A DNA stretch of 64,000 nucleotides from Planctomycetota bacterium (GTDB taxonomy: Bacteria; Planctomycetota; UBA1135). Within the stretch, counting starts at the first letter, position 1. Each line of letters starts with the position of its first letter. The position numbers and the translations under genes were made by a program. Positions 15,935-25,830 of the stretch are shown piece by piece. The stretch spans positions 105,133 through 169,132 of the forward strand of contig QQUA01000019.1 of the NCBI GenBank assembly GCA_008501825.1. The letters run 5' to 3'. A model generated the notes under the pieces. The model did not search any database. It was not told where the DNA came from and saw only the letters and a program-made list of their open reading frames with translations.

Positions 15935-17806
15935 TCAGGGCAGGATCGGAGCGGTCAGAGTGTTGGTCTTCACCGAACCGACACCCCCGGTGCCCCGCTG
16001 AATCACGGCCTGGGAGTAAACCAGCCGCACCGGAGCCAGCGGGCTGATGGTCTTGGTAAGGGTGGCCCGGCCGGCAGCATCAGCGACCGCAGTGCCGAAT
16101 TGAGTCACCGGAGCCAACAAATCGATGGGCATGGATCCCAAGGAAGTATTGGCCGGTCCTTCTCCCAAGCCTTCGAAACTGTAAAGGAAGAGAACCGTCT
16201 CCCCGGGCTCGGCTCCGGTCACGACGAAGTCAGCCATTTGCCCTCGTTGCAACATGTCTTGGCTAAAGGGCGGCTTGGCGTGGACAGTGATTTCTTGATT
16301 CGCAGCCACGTTTTGCAACACGGTGGAAAAACCATCGGCCCATTCCACTCTCACTTCGTCGGCGGCGGTGGCGACGCCCAAGCCGAAGTGCATGATCATT
16401 TCGCTTTGTCCCAGGTAACTCTGGCGGGTATCCAAATACCGCACTTGAGTTTTCCCTCCGACGGTGACTTCGACCCGACTTTGAACTCCATCCGGGGCCA
16501 GCGCGGGATGGCCGTAGGTATCCAGACTGATCCGCAGGTAGCTGTTGCCGTTGACCAAATCGTTTCGGAACAGTTTGAACGGCCCGGAAGTCGAGAACAG
16601 AGCGATGTCCAAATCGCCGTCCTTGTCGTAGTCCAGGAAGGACATGGTGCGGCCGTCGTAGTTATGCACCAGGCCGGACGCCGCTCCCATTTCCACGAAA
16701 GTCCCGTTTCCTTGGTTGTGGAACAACTTGGTCGGGTAGTTCTGGTACGGGCCGGGGAAGCCGTTGGTTCCGCCTAGATCGATCAAACCGTCGTTGTCGA
16801 AGTCAAGAGCGATTACGCCCCAACCCCAACCATCGTCCTGAACGCCGTAGTTCCAGGCTTCTTCGGTGAAAACGTGGTTTCCCTGATTAATGTAAAGCTT
16901 GTTTCCGGTGCCGGGCTGGCCGGTGTAGTAAGTATCGCTGACGTAAAAGTCCAACAACATGTCTTCGTTTACGTCGCAAATCGCCACACCCATGGCATTG
17001 GGAACATCCAGGCGGTCCACGGTATGGGTGGATTCAGTGAAAGTTCCGTCACCGTTGTTGATGTAGTATTCACTGGTTCCGGTATCGCCGATCAAGATTA
17101 ATTCCGGATACCGGTCGCCGTCGAAATCGGCGAAGGTGGGAACGAAGCCGCGCACGTCCGAGGCATAAATGCCGGCGGCAATGGTGACGTCGGTGAAAGT
17201 TCCGTCGCCGTTGTTGCGGAACAGCCGGTTGTTCTTCATCGAAGTGGTGTAACTGGTGACGAACAAATCCAAATCGCCGTCCAAGTCGTAATCACCGAAA
17301 CCGGGGCTGAACCCGTCCCAAGACAAACCGGCATATTGCAAGCCGGCTAAGGCCGCTCTTTCCTGGAAGCCGTGGCCGCCTACGTTTCGATACAAGCGGT
17401 GACTTCCCAATGTGCCGGAAGTTCCGGGAGGACCGAAGTTGGTGACGTACATGTCCAACCAACCATCCTTGTCGTAATCGCCGACCGCGGCGCCGGAACA
17501 CATTTCCGGTTGGGTAAGCCCCCAACTCTGTCCGACTTCCACGAAGTTTCCGGCCTGATCATTTAAAAACAACATGTCGGCTTGGCTTCCGCCACAAATC
17601 ACGTAGATGTCGGGCCAGCCGTCACGGTTAAAGTCGGCGACGGTACCTCCTCCAACCATCGGGCCCATGGGGTGACCCGGGATCGGGGCATGCGCCGAGG
17701 TTAAACCGACGGCATCGGTAACATCCACGAACGTCGTTTGAGGAAACGCCACCGGGGCGGCAAGGAAGACCAGACCGGCGGCCAGGACGATTAGGGGCTG
17801 TCTCAT
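15935..17806 (-). CDS. Secreted FG-GAP/VCBS beta-propeller protein with ASPIC/UnbV domain (CRTAC1-like)
   Basis: About 623 residues from the ATG at 17806, chosen because it begins a signal peptide (MRQPLIVLAAGLVFLAAPVAF). Seven calcium-binding DxDxDG-like loops (for example DFNRDGWPD, DYDKDGWLD, DYDLDGDLD, DFDNDGLID) mark the blades of an integrin-like propeller. An ASPIC/UnbV domain follows (YLRISLDTYGHPALAPDGVQ to LGVATAADEVRVEWADG). The final 110 residues form a domain (FLYSFEGLGEGPANTSLG... FGTAVADAAGRATLT) resembling the end domain of the propeller proteins at 44-51 kb. Predicted extracellular, roles in adhesion or polysaccharide binding unproven. It is tail to tail with the desaturase, two bases apart. 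Confidence 0.88.
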   Translation of the reverse strand: MRQPLIVLAAGLVFLAAPVAFPQTTFVDVTDAVGLTSAHAPIPGHPMGPMVGGGTVADFNRDGWPDIYVICGGSQADMLFLNDQAGNFVEVGQSWGLTQPEMCSGAAVGDYDKDGWLDMYVTNFGPPGTSGTLGSHRLYRNVGGHGFQERAALAGLQYAGLSWDGFSPGFGDYDLDGDLDLFVTSYTTSMKNNRLFRNNGDGTFTDVTIAAGIYASDVRGFVPTFADFDGDRYPELILIGDTGTSEYYINNGDGTFTESTHTVDRLDVPNAMGVAICDVNEDMLLDFYVSDTYYTGQPGTGNKLYINQGNHVFTEEAWNYGVQDDGWGWGVIALDFDNDGLIDLGGTNGFPGPYQNYPTKLFHNQGNGTFVEMGAASGLVHNYDGRTMSFLDYDKDGDLDIALFSTSGPFKLFRNDLVNGNSYLRISLDTYGHPALAPDGVQSRVEVTVGGKTQVRYLDTRQSYLGQSEMIMHFGLGVATAADEVRVEWADGFSTVLQNVAANQEITVHAKPPFSQDMLQRGQMADFVVTGAEPGETVLFLYSFEGLGEGPANTSLGSMPIDLLAPVTQFGTAVADAAGRATLTKTISPLAPVRLVYSQAVIQRGTGGVGSVKTNTLTAPILP

Positions 17807-17936
17807 GGCAGGGATGCTGCGTAAAGGAACAAGGAGCAAGGGGGGATCCGGTCCCGGCAATCTTTTCGCCCAAGCTCGGCCTGGGGGCCCAGGGGCGAAA
17901 GGGGGTAGGTCGCGGGAACCATCAAGGGACAAAAAA

Positions 17937-18659
17937 ATGCTAACACCAAACTTCGAGGTGACTAGTAGAGGGGTTTGGCCAATTCTTAGGAAAGCCCTGT
18001 GGACGATCCGTTCCCGGCGGCTTGGGTTCGGGCTTTTGCCAACCATGGGCCTGGTGGCCCTGGGCCTGATGGGACTGGGGTCGATTCCCGGTTGTGGGAA
18101 GGACCAGGAGCCAATCCTAGAAAATTTACCTAAGATAAGTCAAATAAAGGACTTCCAGATGATGTCTGAGGATGGCCTCGAGTTCGGCCAGAGCCACCTG
18201 GAAGGCCGCATCTGGGTAGTGGATTTCTTCTTTACCCGCTGTCCGAGCGTGTGCCCGCTACTGACCGCCTCGATGGCGGAAATCGCCAGGCACTGGGCCG
18301 GAGAAAATCGCATAAATTTTTTGTCCGTTTCGGTGGATCCTGACTACGACACCCCTGCCCGGTTGACCGAATATGCCCGTCAACACGCCCTACCGCTGAA
18401 TCGCTGGACCTTGTTGACTGGAAGCCGCCAAGCCTTACGAGACCTGTGCCTGAATTCCTTCCGCTTGGCCCTGGGGGAAAGCATGGACGAAAATGGCGAC
18501 ATTACCCATTCCACCCGCCTGGTTTTGGTCGACCAGGAGGGCTGGATCCGGGGATATTTCGAGGGCTTGGAAGGGGAGGCCAAAGAACGCTTGCATCGCA
18601 GCTTGGAAGCCCTATTGGGAGAAACCGAAGCAGTCGGAGCAGATGATGGAAGTCAGTGA
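17937..18659 (+). CDS. SCO1/SenC/PrrC copper chaperone for cytochrome oxidase
   Basis: A thioredoxin-fold protein of about 240 residues anchored by an N-terminal helix. The copper-binding CxxxC is at about C102 and C106 (RCPSVCP), and the distal His is at about H191 (THSTRLVLVD), the full SCO set. It inserts copper into the CuA site of subunit II, whose gene lies downstream. The ATG at 17937 is preferred because basic residues precede the hydrophobic helix; the frame is open further upstream to 17805, and an ATG at 18045 is also possible. SIPGC resembles an imperfect lipobox. It starts a plus-strand run extending through the oxidase genes and overlaps the DUF420 gene by 17 bases. Confidence 0.9.
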   Translation: MLTPNFEVTSRGVWPILRKALWTIRSRRLGFGLLPTMGLVALGLMGLGSIPGCGKDQEPILENLPKISQIKDFQMMSEDGLEFGQSHLEGRIWVVDFFFTRCPSVCPLLTASMAEIARHWAGENRINFLSVSVDPDYDTPARLTEYARQHALPLNRWTLLTGSRQALRDLCLNSFRLALGESMDENGDITHSTRLVLVDQEGWIRGYFEGLEGEAKERLHRSLEALLGETEAVGADDGSQ

Positions 18660-19089
18660 TTTACCTACAGTTAACGCCATCCTCAACGGGCTGGCTTGCA
18701 GCTTGCTCATCGCCGGCTTGGCCTTCATCCGGAAAGGCCGTGAGGGAGCCCACAAAAGCGCCATGGTGGCCGCCTTCGCCTGCTCGGTCGCCTTCTTGGC
18801 CAGCTATCTCTACTACCACGCCCACGCCGGACGCATCAGCTTCCGCGGCGAAGGATTCGCCCGCAGTGCCTATTTGATTCTGCTGGGAAGCCACACCATC
18901 TTGGCTGCCTTGGTTCCTTTCATGGCCATCCGCACCCTTTGGCTAGGCTTTGCCGACCGACGATCCAGTCACCGGCGCTGGGCTCGCTGGACTTTCCCGA
19001 TTTGGGTTTATGTTTCCATTACCGGAGTCTTGATATACCTTGTCCTCTACCACTTCACGGACTCGGCACGATTGGCCGGCCGCGGTTGA
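18643..19089 (+). CDS. DUF420 membrane protein (oxidase-cluster associated)
   Basis: A 148-residue protein with four predicted membrane helices (around NGLACSLLIAGLAFI, AAFACSVAFLASYLYYH, ILLGSHTILAALVPF and VYVSITGVLIYLVLYHF) and several membrane-boundary His residues. This matches DUF420, found beside cytochrome oxidase and SCO genes in many phyla; a part in copper or oxidase assembly is suspected but not established. Two adjacent ATGs (18643 and 18646) are possible starts. Both lie inside the SCO gene, so the genes are coupled. Confidence 0.85.
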   Translation: MMEVSDLPTVNAILNGLACSLLIAGLAFIRKGREGAHKSAMVAAFACSVAFLASYLYYHAHAGRISFRGEGFARSAYLILLGSHTILAALVPFMAIRTLWLGFADRRSSHRRWARWTFPIWVYVSITGVLIYLVLYHFTDSARLAGRG

Positions 19090-19104
19090 CCGCCACCTCA
19101 AACC

Positions 19105-19347
19105 ATGAAACTTCGCCACCTAAGCACAGCCATCGGCGCTTGGCTTTGTCTGAACCTGCCGGTTTCGGCTGCCATGCAGTGCGCCATGTGCAAAGAAGCG
19201 GTGGACAACGACAAAGCCGCCGGTGGCGGCATCGCCGATGGAATTTCATATTCCATCCTATTTATGCTCGCTTTGCCTCTTTTGGTCCTAAGCGGTTTCG
19301 GTTTCGCTGTTTGGCGTGCTTATCGAAATGCTCCTCGGGAGCAATAA
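19105..19347 (+). CDS. Small CxxC membrane protein of the oxidase cluster
   Basis: An 80-residue protein: signal-like N-terminus (LSTAIGAWLCLNLPVSA), then MQCAMCKEAVDNDKAAGGGIADGIS, then one membrane helix and a short basic tail. The CAMC pair could bind copper or form a disulfide on the periplasmic side. Small proteins of this type with CAMC near the N-terminus occur next to oxidase genes in Bacteroidetes and relatives, as far as I recall. Sixteen bases separate it from the DUF420 gene. Function unknown; real as a gene because of spacing, composition and signal. Confidence 0.75.
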   Translation: MKLRHLSTAIGAWLCLNLPVSAAMQCAMCKEAVDNDKAAGGGIADGISYSILFMLALPLLVLSGFGFAVWRAYRNAPREQ

Positions 19348-19507
19348 AAACGAAAATGGGTCTCAATAAAAGGCTTGCAAACCTGTTTAAATTCAATTAA
19401 CTACTGAATTTGTACTAATTGGACATATTTCCAACCCGACTTTAGGATCCTCGTCCCCAAGGGCCGCATCCACGGCCCCTTCTCCCCCCCTACGGAGAAA
19501 AAGCAGG

Positions 19508-20569
19508 ATGAAGCTCTTCGATGGTGCCGGGCTGACCGCAACCATAGCTCTCACAGCCACCGCGGTGGTCTCCATGACCCCGGAAGATGTCGAGCTCCAA
19601 TACACCTTGGATCCCGACACGATGGCGGAATACGATTTCGGCGAGGAAGGTTTCGCACTACTTTCCGAAGGCTTGGAACAATTGTTCGGCCCCCATGGAA
19701 GCCCTCAGCTTCCCGAAGGAACCGACTTGGAAAGCCTTGGCTTAAGTGTGGAAAGTTTGCAAAGAGGCCGGATTTCTTTCGTGGAAAAATGTTTGCATTG
19801 CCACGGAACTACGGGAGGCGGAGACGGTCCCACCGCAATCTTTTTGAATCCGCTGCCTCGAAACTTCCGTCACGGCACAATTAAGTTCACCAGTACCGTT
19901 CGGTCTTCACCGCCGACTCGCAACGACATCGAATTGACCCTGCGCCGGGGAGTGGCTTATACGGCCATGCCTTCTTTCGCCACGTTGACCGATCAGGAAT
20001 TGGACGATTTGGTCGACTACGTGCAGTTTCTGATGATGCGCGGCGAAACTGAGCGGGTAACCGCTTTCGTTCTTGATGACGAAGGCCTGCTGGAAGACGA
20101 AGAACTGGATCGGGAAGAGATGATGGAGGAAGTCCTTTCCTTCATGCAGGATGAATTCGATCTGGTCGCCAGCAAATGGTTGGAAGCCGAAGACAACATT
20201 GTCCTGCCTTCGGTCGAACGACCGGAACCTACCGCCGAATCCATCGCTCGAGGCAAGGAACTGTTTCTCTCCGCTCGCACGGAATGTTCCGCCTGCCACG
20301 GCAATGAAGGGCAGGGCAAAGGCCCGAACGTCTACGACGCGGAAAAGGACGAGTTTTACACCAAGGACAATTGGGGCAACGTGGTCGCTCCTGCCGATTT
20401 GACCAAAGGTTTCTATCGGGGAGGCGAACGCCCCTTGGATTTGTTCCGCCGCATTCACCAGGGAATTAAAGGTACCCCCATGCCTCAATTCAGCGGCAAC
20501 CTGACGGACGAACAAATCTGGGACTTGGTCAACTTCCTTTACTCCATTCGCTTCAACAACGCCCAATAA
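19508..20569 (+). CDS. Dihaem c-type cytochrome
   Basis: A 353-residue exported protein with two class I cytochrome c domains. The first has CLHCHGTTGGGDGP near residue 98 and TAMPSFATLTDQELDDLVDYV. The second has CSACHGNEGQGKGP near residue 258 and GTPMPQFSGNLTDEQIWDLV. Each thus has CxxCH and a distal Met. The two domains are linked by an acidic helical segment (DEEGLLEDEELDREEMMEEV). It sits 27 bases before COX II, so it is the likely electron donor to the oxidase in place of a cytochrome domain fused to subunit II. The upstream 160-base gap 19348-19507 is AT-rich and may hold the promoter of the structural oxidase genes. Confidence 0.92.
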   Translation: MKLFDGAGLTATIALTATAVVSMTPEDVELQYTLDPDTMAEYDFGEEGFALLSEGLEQLFGPHGSPQLPEGTDLESLGLSVESLQRGRISFVEKCLHCHGTTGGGDGPTAIFLNPLPRNFRHGTIKFTSTVRSSPPTRNDIELTLRRGVAYTAMPSFATLTDQELDDLVDYVQFLMMRGETERVTAFVLDDEGLLEDEELDREEMMEEVLSFMQDEFDLVASKWLEAEDNIVLPSVERPEPTAESIARGKELFLSARTECSACHGNEGQGKGPNVYDAEKDEFYTKDNWGNVVAPADLTKGFYRGGERPLDLFRRIHQGIKGTPMPQFSGNLTDEQIWDLVNFLYSIRFNNAQ

Positions 20570-20596
20570 ACCGCGGCGCAAACGAGGAGAACCATC

Positions 20597-21412
20597 ATGA
20601 ATAAGTTTTGGATCGCTTTGTTCGCCACGGTCCCGATCATGGCCATCGCCTTTTTCCTGATCGGCATGAGCAAGGGCAACGGGTTGTGGCTGCCGGTGAA
20701 CATCACCAGCATCGGCGAAGAGATTGACCACCTGTTTTGGGTCATCCTGGCCCTGACCGGAGTCACCTTTTTCGGAGTGGAAGCCGTCTTCATCTGGTTT
20801 CTGATCAAGTACGGCGGCGACAAAAACCCGGGCAAGGGCATTTACAGCCACGGCAATCCCAAATTGGAAACGATTTGGACCATCATTCCGGCCGGCATCC
20901 TGGTTTTCTTGGCGCTTTACCAATACGACACCTGGAAGGACGCCAAGTTCAAGGTCAATGCCCCGAGTCAGGATCAGCCGGTGCACGCCCGCGTCACCGG
21001 AGGCCAGTTCGAATGGCGCTTGACCTATCCCGGTGCCGACGGCCAATTGGACACCGCCGACGATTTGGAACAAGTCAACGTCCTGCACGTGGTCAAGAAC
21101 GAGCCGACCCGCTTGCAATTGAGAAGCCGGGACGTGTTGCACTCCTTTTTCATTCCCGCTGCCCGGTTGAAGCAGGACTTGGTGCCGGGCATGCCGAACC
21201 AGCAAATGTGGTTCACGGTCATTCACACCGACGACGATCCCAGCCAGGCGGACGTCCATGAAATCGCCTGCGCCGAATTGTGCGGCTGGGGCCACTACAA
21301 AATGCGCGGTTTCCTGAAAGTGCATGAAACCCGCGAACAATTCGAAGCCTGGTTCCAAGACGCCTTGGCCAAGCAAAACGCCACCACTGAGGACCTGGGC
21401 CTCCCTGAGTAA
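20597..21412 (+). CDS. coxB: Cytochrome c oxidase subunit II
   Basis: A 271-residue subunit with two N-terminal membrane helices and a periplasmic cupredoxin domain. The CuA ligands are visible: the first His in VLHSFFIPAARLKQDLVPGM and the cluster C-AEL-C-GWG-H-YK-M near residue 225. There is no fused cytochrome c domain. GAGGAG precedes the ATG by seven bases. The TAA shares one base with the ATG of coxA. Confidence 0.96.
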   Translation: MNKFWIALFATVPIMAIAFFLIGMSKGNGLWLPVNITSIGEEIDHLFWVILALTGVTFFGVEAVFIWFLIKYGGDKNPGKGIYSHGNPKLETIWTIIPAGILVFLALYQYDTWKDAKFKVNAPSQDQPVHARVTGGQFEWRLTYPGADGQLDTADDLEQVNVLHVVKNEPTRLQLRSRDVLHSFFIPAARLKQDLVPGMPNQQMWFTVIHTDDDPSQADVHEIACAELCGWGHYKMRGFLKVHETREQFEAWFQDALAKQNATTEDLGLPE

Positions 21413-23220
21413 TGACCACCGCCTCCCCCGCTTTGGATCACGGGCACGCATCCCCCCACGCCGATGATCATGGTCATCCGCGGACCTTCATCGGGAAATA
21501 CATTTTTTCCCGAGACCACAAGGTCATCGGCATCCAATTCCTGATCACGGTCTTCTTCACGCTGGCCTTAGGCGGTTTGCTGGCCCTGGGCGTTCGCTGG
21601 CAGTTGGCCTACCCGTGGAAACCCTTCCCCATTCTCGGGGAATTGCTTTGGCCGGAATCGGGCGGCGTCATGCCGGCCGAGTTCTATCCGATGCTGACCA
21701 CCATGCACGCCTCGGTGATGATCTTTTTGGTGGTCATCCCAGCGCTAACCGGCGCCTTCGGCAACTTCGTAATTCCGTTGCAGATCGGCGCTCGGGACAT
21801 GGCCTTCCCAACCATGAACATGCTTTCTTACTGGTTCATGTGGCCGGCGCTGGCCTTCTTCGGCATGTCCTTCTTCGTGGAAGGAGGCGCGGCTGCCTCC
21901 GGATGGACCAGTTATGCGCCACTATCCACGGTTTCGCAAGCGGCGCCAGGATCCATGGCAGGCCAAACCTATTGGCTGTACGGCTTGCTTTGCGTCGGTA
22001 TTTCTTCCCTGCTCGGCTCGATCAACTACATCACCACGATCGTCAAGCTGCGCACCAAGGGGATGAAGTTCTTTCGCATGCCGATGACCACTTGGTCGTT
22101 GTTCATCACCGCGATCTTGCAGGCCTTCGCCCTACCGGTGTTGACCGCCGCGCTGATCTTCCAAGTCTTGGACCGGGAAATGGGCACCGCTTTCTTCCTG
22201 CCCACCGACTTGTCGATCAACAACGAAAGTGCCGGCATCGGCGGCGGCCACCCGCTGCTCTGGCAGCACATGTTCTGGTTCTATAGCCACCCGGCGGTGT
22301 ACATCATGATTCTGCCGGCGATGGGTGTGGTCAGCGACATCTTGTGCACCTTCGCCCGCAAGCCCCTGTTCGGTTACAAGCCGATGGTGTTGGCGATCTG
22401 CGGCATTGCCGGCCTGGGCTTCATCGTTTGGGGTCACCACATGTTCCAATCGGGCATGAACCCGGCCTTGGGCATGACCTTCATGACCTCCACCATGTTG
22501 ATCGCCCTGCCCTCGGCGGTAAAAACCTTCAACTGGTTAGGAACCCTTTGGGGTTCCAAAATCCAGTGGACGACCCCCATGCTCAATGCGCTTTCTTTTG
22601 TGAGCATGTTCGTCATCGGCGGGCTTTCCGGTTTGTTCATGGCGGCGACCACGGTCGACATTTTCATTCACGACACATACTTCATTGTCGCCCACATTCA
22701 CTACGTGCTGTTCGGCGGTTCTTTGTTCGGCTTCTTCGGCGGCCTGTACTACTGGTTCCCGAAAATGTTCGGCCGGCAAATGAGCGAGTTCTGGGGCAAG
22801 GTCCACTTCCTCGGCTCTTTCATCTTCTTCAACCTGGTGTTCTTCCCCATGCACATCCTGGGGATGGGCGGCTTCCCGCGCCGCTACGCCGATCCTTATT
22901 GGTTCGACACCTGGAAGGAGACCCTCGGCATGAACCGGATGATGACCGTCTGCGCCATTTTCCTTGGCCTGTGGCAAATCATCTTGGTTCTGAACTTCGT
23001 CTTGTCCCTGTTCATGGGACGCAAAACCGACGGCAACCCCTGGCGCTCCAATTCCTTGGAATGGATGACGCCGAAGGTCACCCCCGGCCACGGCAACTGG
23101 GGTGAAAAGACGCCGGAAGTCTTCCGCGGGCCTTTCGAGTACGGCGCCCCGGGATGTGAAGACGACGGCTACCTGCCGCAAACCGCGCCGCCGGTTTCCG
23201 CCTCCGAAAGTCACGGTTGA
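21412..23220 (+). CDS. coxA: Cytochrome c oxidase subunit I, A2-type
   Basis: A 602-residue catalytic subunit with twelve or more helices. Haem and CuB ligands are evident: TTMHASVMIF (low-spin haem His), WFYSHPAVYIMILPAMG (CuB His cross-linked to Tyr), IVWGHHMF (two CuB His) and VAHIHYVLFGG (haem a3 and haem a His). The YSHPAVY sequence lacks the proton-pumping Glu of A1 enzymes and has the Tyr-Ser pair that defines A2-type oxidases such as that of Rhodothermus. It reduces oxygen to water and pumps protons. Overlaps coxB by one base. Confidence 0.97.
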   Translation: MTTASPALDHGHASPHADDHGHPRTFIGKYIFSRDHKVIGIQFLITVFFTLALGGLLALGVRWQLAYPWKPFPILGELLWPESGGVMPAEFYPMLTTMHASVMIFLVVIPALTGAFGNFVIPLQIGARDMAFPTMNMLSYWFMWPALAFFGMSFFVEGGAAASGWTSYAPLSTVSQAAPGSMAGQTYWLYGLLCVGISSLLGSINYITTIVKLRTKGMKFFRMPMTTWSLFITAILQAFALPVLTAALIFQVLDREMGTAFFLPTDLSINNESAGIGGGHPLLWQHMFWFYSHPAVYIMILPAMGVVSDILCTFARKPLFGYKPMVLAICGIAGLGFIVWGHHMFQSGMNPALGMTFMTSTMLIALPSAVKTFNWLGTLWGSKIQWTTPMLNALSFVSMFVIGGLSGLFMAATTVDIFIHDTYFIVAHIHYVLFGGSLFGFFGGLYYWFPKMFGRQMSEFWGKVHFLGSFIFFNLVFFPMHILGMGGFPRRYADPYWFDTWKETLGMNRMMTVCAIFLGLWQIILVLNFVLSLFMGRKTDGNPWRSNSLEWMTPKVTPGHGNWGEKTPEVFRGPFEYGAPGCEDDGYLPQTAPPVSASESHG

Positions 23221-23244
23221 ACCTGACTGCAAGAGATTCCAAGC

Positions 23245-24282
23245 ATGAGTCACCCTTTGGCCGTCGCCGGTAATCACAACTCCGATCTGTCCTCCAAGGA
23301 GCACGGATTCGGCGACGGCCAGGTGAGGTCGGCCCACCCTTGGGTCCACCGCCTGGCGTGGCTTGGAATCTTGGCCACCTTGCTGCTGCCCTTTGTCTCC
23401 GGCGGCACCGTCACCAGCCTGGACGTGGGCATGGCGGTTCCGGATTGGCCCACCACCTTCCAGCAAAACATGTTCACGGTGTCGATTCCTGAACTGCGGG
23501 AAAGCGGTGGAGTCGGCGCCGTGGTCGAGCACGGCCACCGCCTGGCCGGGGCCGCCATCGGCTTCTTCGCCATGTTCCTGGCGGCGGTTTGCTTGCTGCA
23601 AAAGTCGCTGCCAAAGAGTTGGAAGTGGCTTTCTCTGGCCATCTTGGCCCTGGTCATCGTCCAAGGCCTGATCGGCGGCCTACGAGTGCTCGAAAACGAG
23701 CGGGCCATCGCCATTTTCCACGCGGTTGGAGCCCAGGTGGTCTTGATCGGCTTCGCCGCCATGGCCAAGCTCAGCTCGCCGGCCTGGACCCGGTCGGCCA
23801 CCCATCCCGAGTCCCTCGAAGGGTTCGAGAGCGGCGCCGTGGATCGCTTGCGCCTTTGGACCGGGACCGCCCTGGCGGTCCTTTTCGTCCATCTTTGGGC
23901 CGGGGCCGGATTGCGTCACCAGCAAGCCAGCCTCAGCGGCCATTTGATCCTGGCCGGCGTAGTCACCTTGGTCCTGATGGTGGTCATTCACCTCGGCCTG
24001 ACCCAGTTCTATCGCCTGCCGCGACTGCTGAAAGCCATCAAAGCCCTGGTCAGCCTCCTTGGGCTGCAATTGGCCTTAGGCCTGGCCACCTGGGCCTTTA
24101 AGCACGGCCCAGAGTCGGTGCAGGCCGGAGTCGGAGTCCACGCTCCCCTCGCCACCCTGCACCTAGTGTTCGGCGCCGGCCTGGTGGCCGTGGTCGCCGG
24201 ATTGACCCTGGAAGCCTGGATCGGCCCCCTGGCCCAGAAGGCCCAAAAGGAAAAGAGCCAAGCTTTGGGAGGGACGGCATGA
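23245..24282 (+). CDS. ctaA: Haem A synthase CtaA (COX15-like)
   Basis: A 345-residue membrane protein with eight predicted helices in two repeats. Conserved His pairs occur in HPWVHRLAW, VEHGHRLAGAAIG and AIFHAVGAQ, which bind the cofactor and substrate haem. GGTVTSLDVGMAVPDWPTTF is the family signature before the first extracellular loop. The enzyme oxidises the C8 methyl of haem O to give haem A for subunit I. Its TGA overlaps the ATG of the haem O synthase gene, so the two steps are coupled. Confidence 0.93.
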   Translation: MSHPLAVAGNHNSDLSSKEHGFGDGQVRSAHPWVHRLAWLGILATLLLPFVSGGTVTSLDVGMAVPDWPTTFQQNMFTVSIPELRESGGVGAVVEHGHRLAGAAIGFFAMFLAAVCLLQKSLPKSWKWLSLAILALVIVQGLIGGLRVLENERAIAIFHAVGAQVVLIGFAAMAKLSSPAWTRSATHPESLEGFESGAVDRLRLWTGTALAVLFVHLWAGAGLRHQQASLSGHLILAGVVTLVLMVVIHLGLTQFYRLPRLLKAIKALVSLLGLQLALGLATWAFKHGPESVQAGVGVHAPLATLHLVFGAGLVAVVAGLTLEAWIGPLAQKAQKEKSQALGGTA

Positions 24283-25142
24283 ACTGGCTCCGCGACCTCG
24301 CCGTCCTCGGCAAGCTGCGCATTCAATTCTTTGCCATCGGGGCTGCCTTGGTCAGTCTCAGCTTGGCTTTGGAAGGCATGCCAAGCCTGAGTCTGAGCCT
24401 GCGCCTGACCGCCGGCTTACTCCTGGTTTGCGGCGGAGCGGCGGCGCTGAATCAGGCCTTGGAAGCGGATACCGATGCTTTGATGGAGCGCACCCGGGTG
24501 CGGCCCATTCCCGCCGGCCGAATGGCAGCGCAAACGGTCTTTTGGGCTTCCCTTGCCGTGGCGGCCGCCGGCTGCCTGTGGCTAGCCTGGCAAGTGGATC
24601 CTCTCACCGGGGCTTTGGCCGCCCTCATGGTGATCCTTTATGACTTCGTCTATACGCCGCTGAAACGGCGCACCTCTCTCAACACTTTGGTGGGAGCGGT
24701 TCCCGGAGCTTTCCCGGTGCTGTTGGGCTGGTCGGCCGCAGGCCAGGGCCTGAATCCGACCGCTTGGGTGTTGTTCGGCATCCTTTTCGTTTGGCAGTTC
24801 CCCCATTTCATGGCAGTAGCTTGGTTGTTGCGGGAGGATTACCGCCGCGCCGGCCTGCGCATGATCAGCGTCGGAGATATCGGCGCTCGGCTTACCGGCC
24901 GCCAAGCAGCGAATTACGCCTTGCTGTTGGTGCCGGTCAGCCTGCTTCCTTCGCTTACCGCAGGTGCCGGTTCGCTCTACATCATCGGTGCCCTGTCGCT
25001 GTCCCTGGCCTTCTTGGCCACCTCCCTGTACTTCTGGCAAGGCAGCAGTTTTTCCCAAGCCCGATTGTTGATGCGGGCTTCCCTGCTGTACCTGCCCTCC
25101 CTCCTGGCCCTCATGGTGGTGGACCTGCTGCAAGCCACCTGA
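24279..25142 (+). CDS. ctaB: Protohaem IX farnesyltransferase (haem O synthase)
   Basis: A 287-residue UbiA-family prenyltransferase. The first Asp-rich motif is [21 protein letters not shown], the standard N-x-x-x-D-x-x-x-D haem O synthase box, and the second motif lies around [41 protein letters not shown] is also characteristic. It attaches a farnesyl group to haem B, the step before CtaA. ATGA overlap with ctaA. The N-terminus [12 protein letters not shown] is slightly divergent from the usual KPR start. Confidence 0.94.
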   Translation: MNWLRDLAVLGKLRIQFFAIGAALVSLSLALEGMPSLSLSLRLTAGLLLVCGGAAALNQALEADTDALMERTRVRPIPAGRMAAQTVFWASLAVAAAGCLWLAWQVDPLTGALAALMVILYDFVYTPLKRRTSLNTLVGAVPGAFPVLLGWSAAGQGLNPTAWVLFGILFVWQFPHFMAVAWLLREDYRRAGLRMISVGDIGARLTGRQAANYALLLVPVSLLPSLTAGAGSLYIIGALSLSLAFLATSLYFWQGSSFSQARLLMRASLLYLPSLLALMVVDLLQAT

Positions 25143-25179
25143 GCCACCGGGAATTCCCGTCTCGTCAAGATCGCTCGAC

Positions 25180-25815
25180 ATGACCACCGTGCCTCTCCCC
25201 CTTGACCAGGTCGAAACCGGGCCGCCGATTCCGACCTCGAAATTCGCCGTGTGGCTGTTTTTAGCCACTGAGGTCATGTTTTTCGGCGCTTTCATCGGCG
25301 CCTACATCGTGCTGCGTGCCGGCTCCCCCGCCTGGCCGGATCCCGCCGAAGTCCTGAGCCCTCTCATCGGCACGATCAATACCGTGGTCCTGCTCGGGTC
25401 TTCGGTCACGGTGGTGTTGGCTCATGCCGCGGCCAGCCGCAAAGACATGGCCAAGGCAAAAACCTATATCTTGTTTACCATCATTTTGGGTTTGGCCTTT
25501 TTGGCGGTGAAGGCCTTTGAATACAACGGTAAATTCAGCCACGGCATTTGGCCCAGCGGCCCGGCCACCCTTCCCGGACACGAACACTACTTGCCCGGGA
25601 TGAACATTTTTGCTTCCTGCTATTTCACTTTGACCGGTTTCCACGCCCTCCACATGGTGGGAGGCATCATCGTTTGGTTCTATCTGCTGTTCCGGCCGTT
25701 GCGTCCGGAACACGAACGGACCGTAGAATTGACCGGTTTGTACTGGCACTTCGTTGACTTGGTGTGGATTTTCCTTTTCCCGCTGTTCTACCTGCTTCCC
25801 AATCCACCCGCCTGA
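25180..25815 (+). CDS. ctaE: Cytochrome c oxidase subunit III (short, five-helix form)
   Basis: A 211-residue membrane protein. [22 protein letters not shown] and [18 protein letters not shown] followed by [18 protein letters not shown] are the typical subunit III segments, including the conserved Glu of the first helix. The short form lacking two N-terminal helices is usual for caa3-type and bo3-type enzymes. It is placed between the haem synthesis genes and subunit IV. The ATG is at 25180. Confidence 0.95.
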   Translation: MTTVPLPLDQVETGPPIPTSKFAVWLFLATEVMFFGAFIGAYIVLRAGSPAWPDPAEVLSPLIGTINTVVLLGSSVTVVLAHAAASRKDMAKAKTYILFTIILGLAFLAVKAFEYNGKFSHGIWPSGPATLPGHEHYLPGMNIFASCYFTLTGFHALHMVGGIIVWFYLLFRPLRPEHERTVELTGLYWHFVDLVWIFLFPLFYLLPNPPA

Positions 25816-25830
25816 TCCGAGGACTTGACC

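Noticed and set aside
19907..21451. 514-codon minus-strand frame opposite the dihaem cytochrome and coxB
   Set aside because: Antisense to genes with clear haem and copper motifs; no signal, domain or repeat of its own.
22537..23664. Long minus-strand frame opposite coxA and ctaA
   Set aside because: It lies antisense to two well-supported genes, and its residues reflect complementary codon bias (His/Gln/Glu-rich) rather than a protein family.
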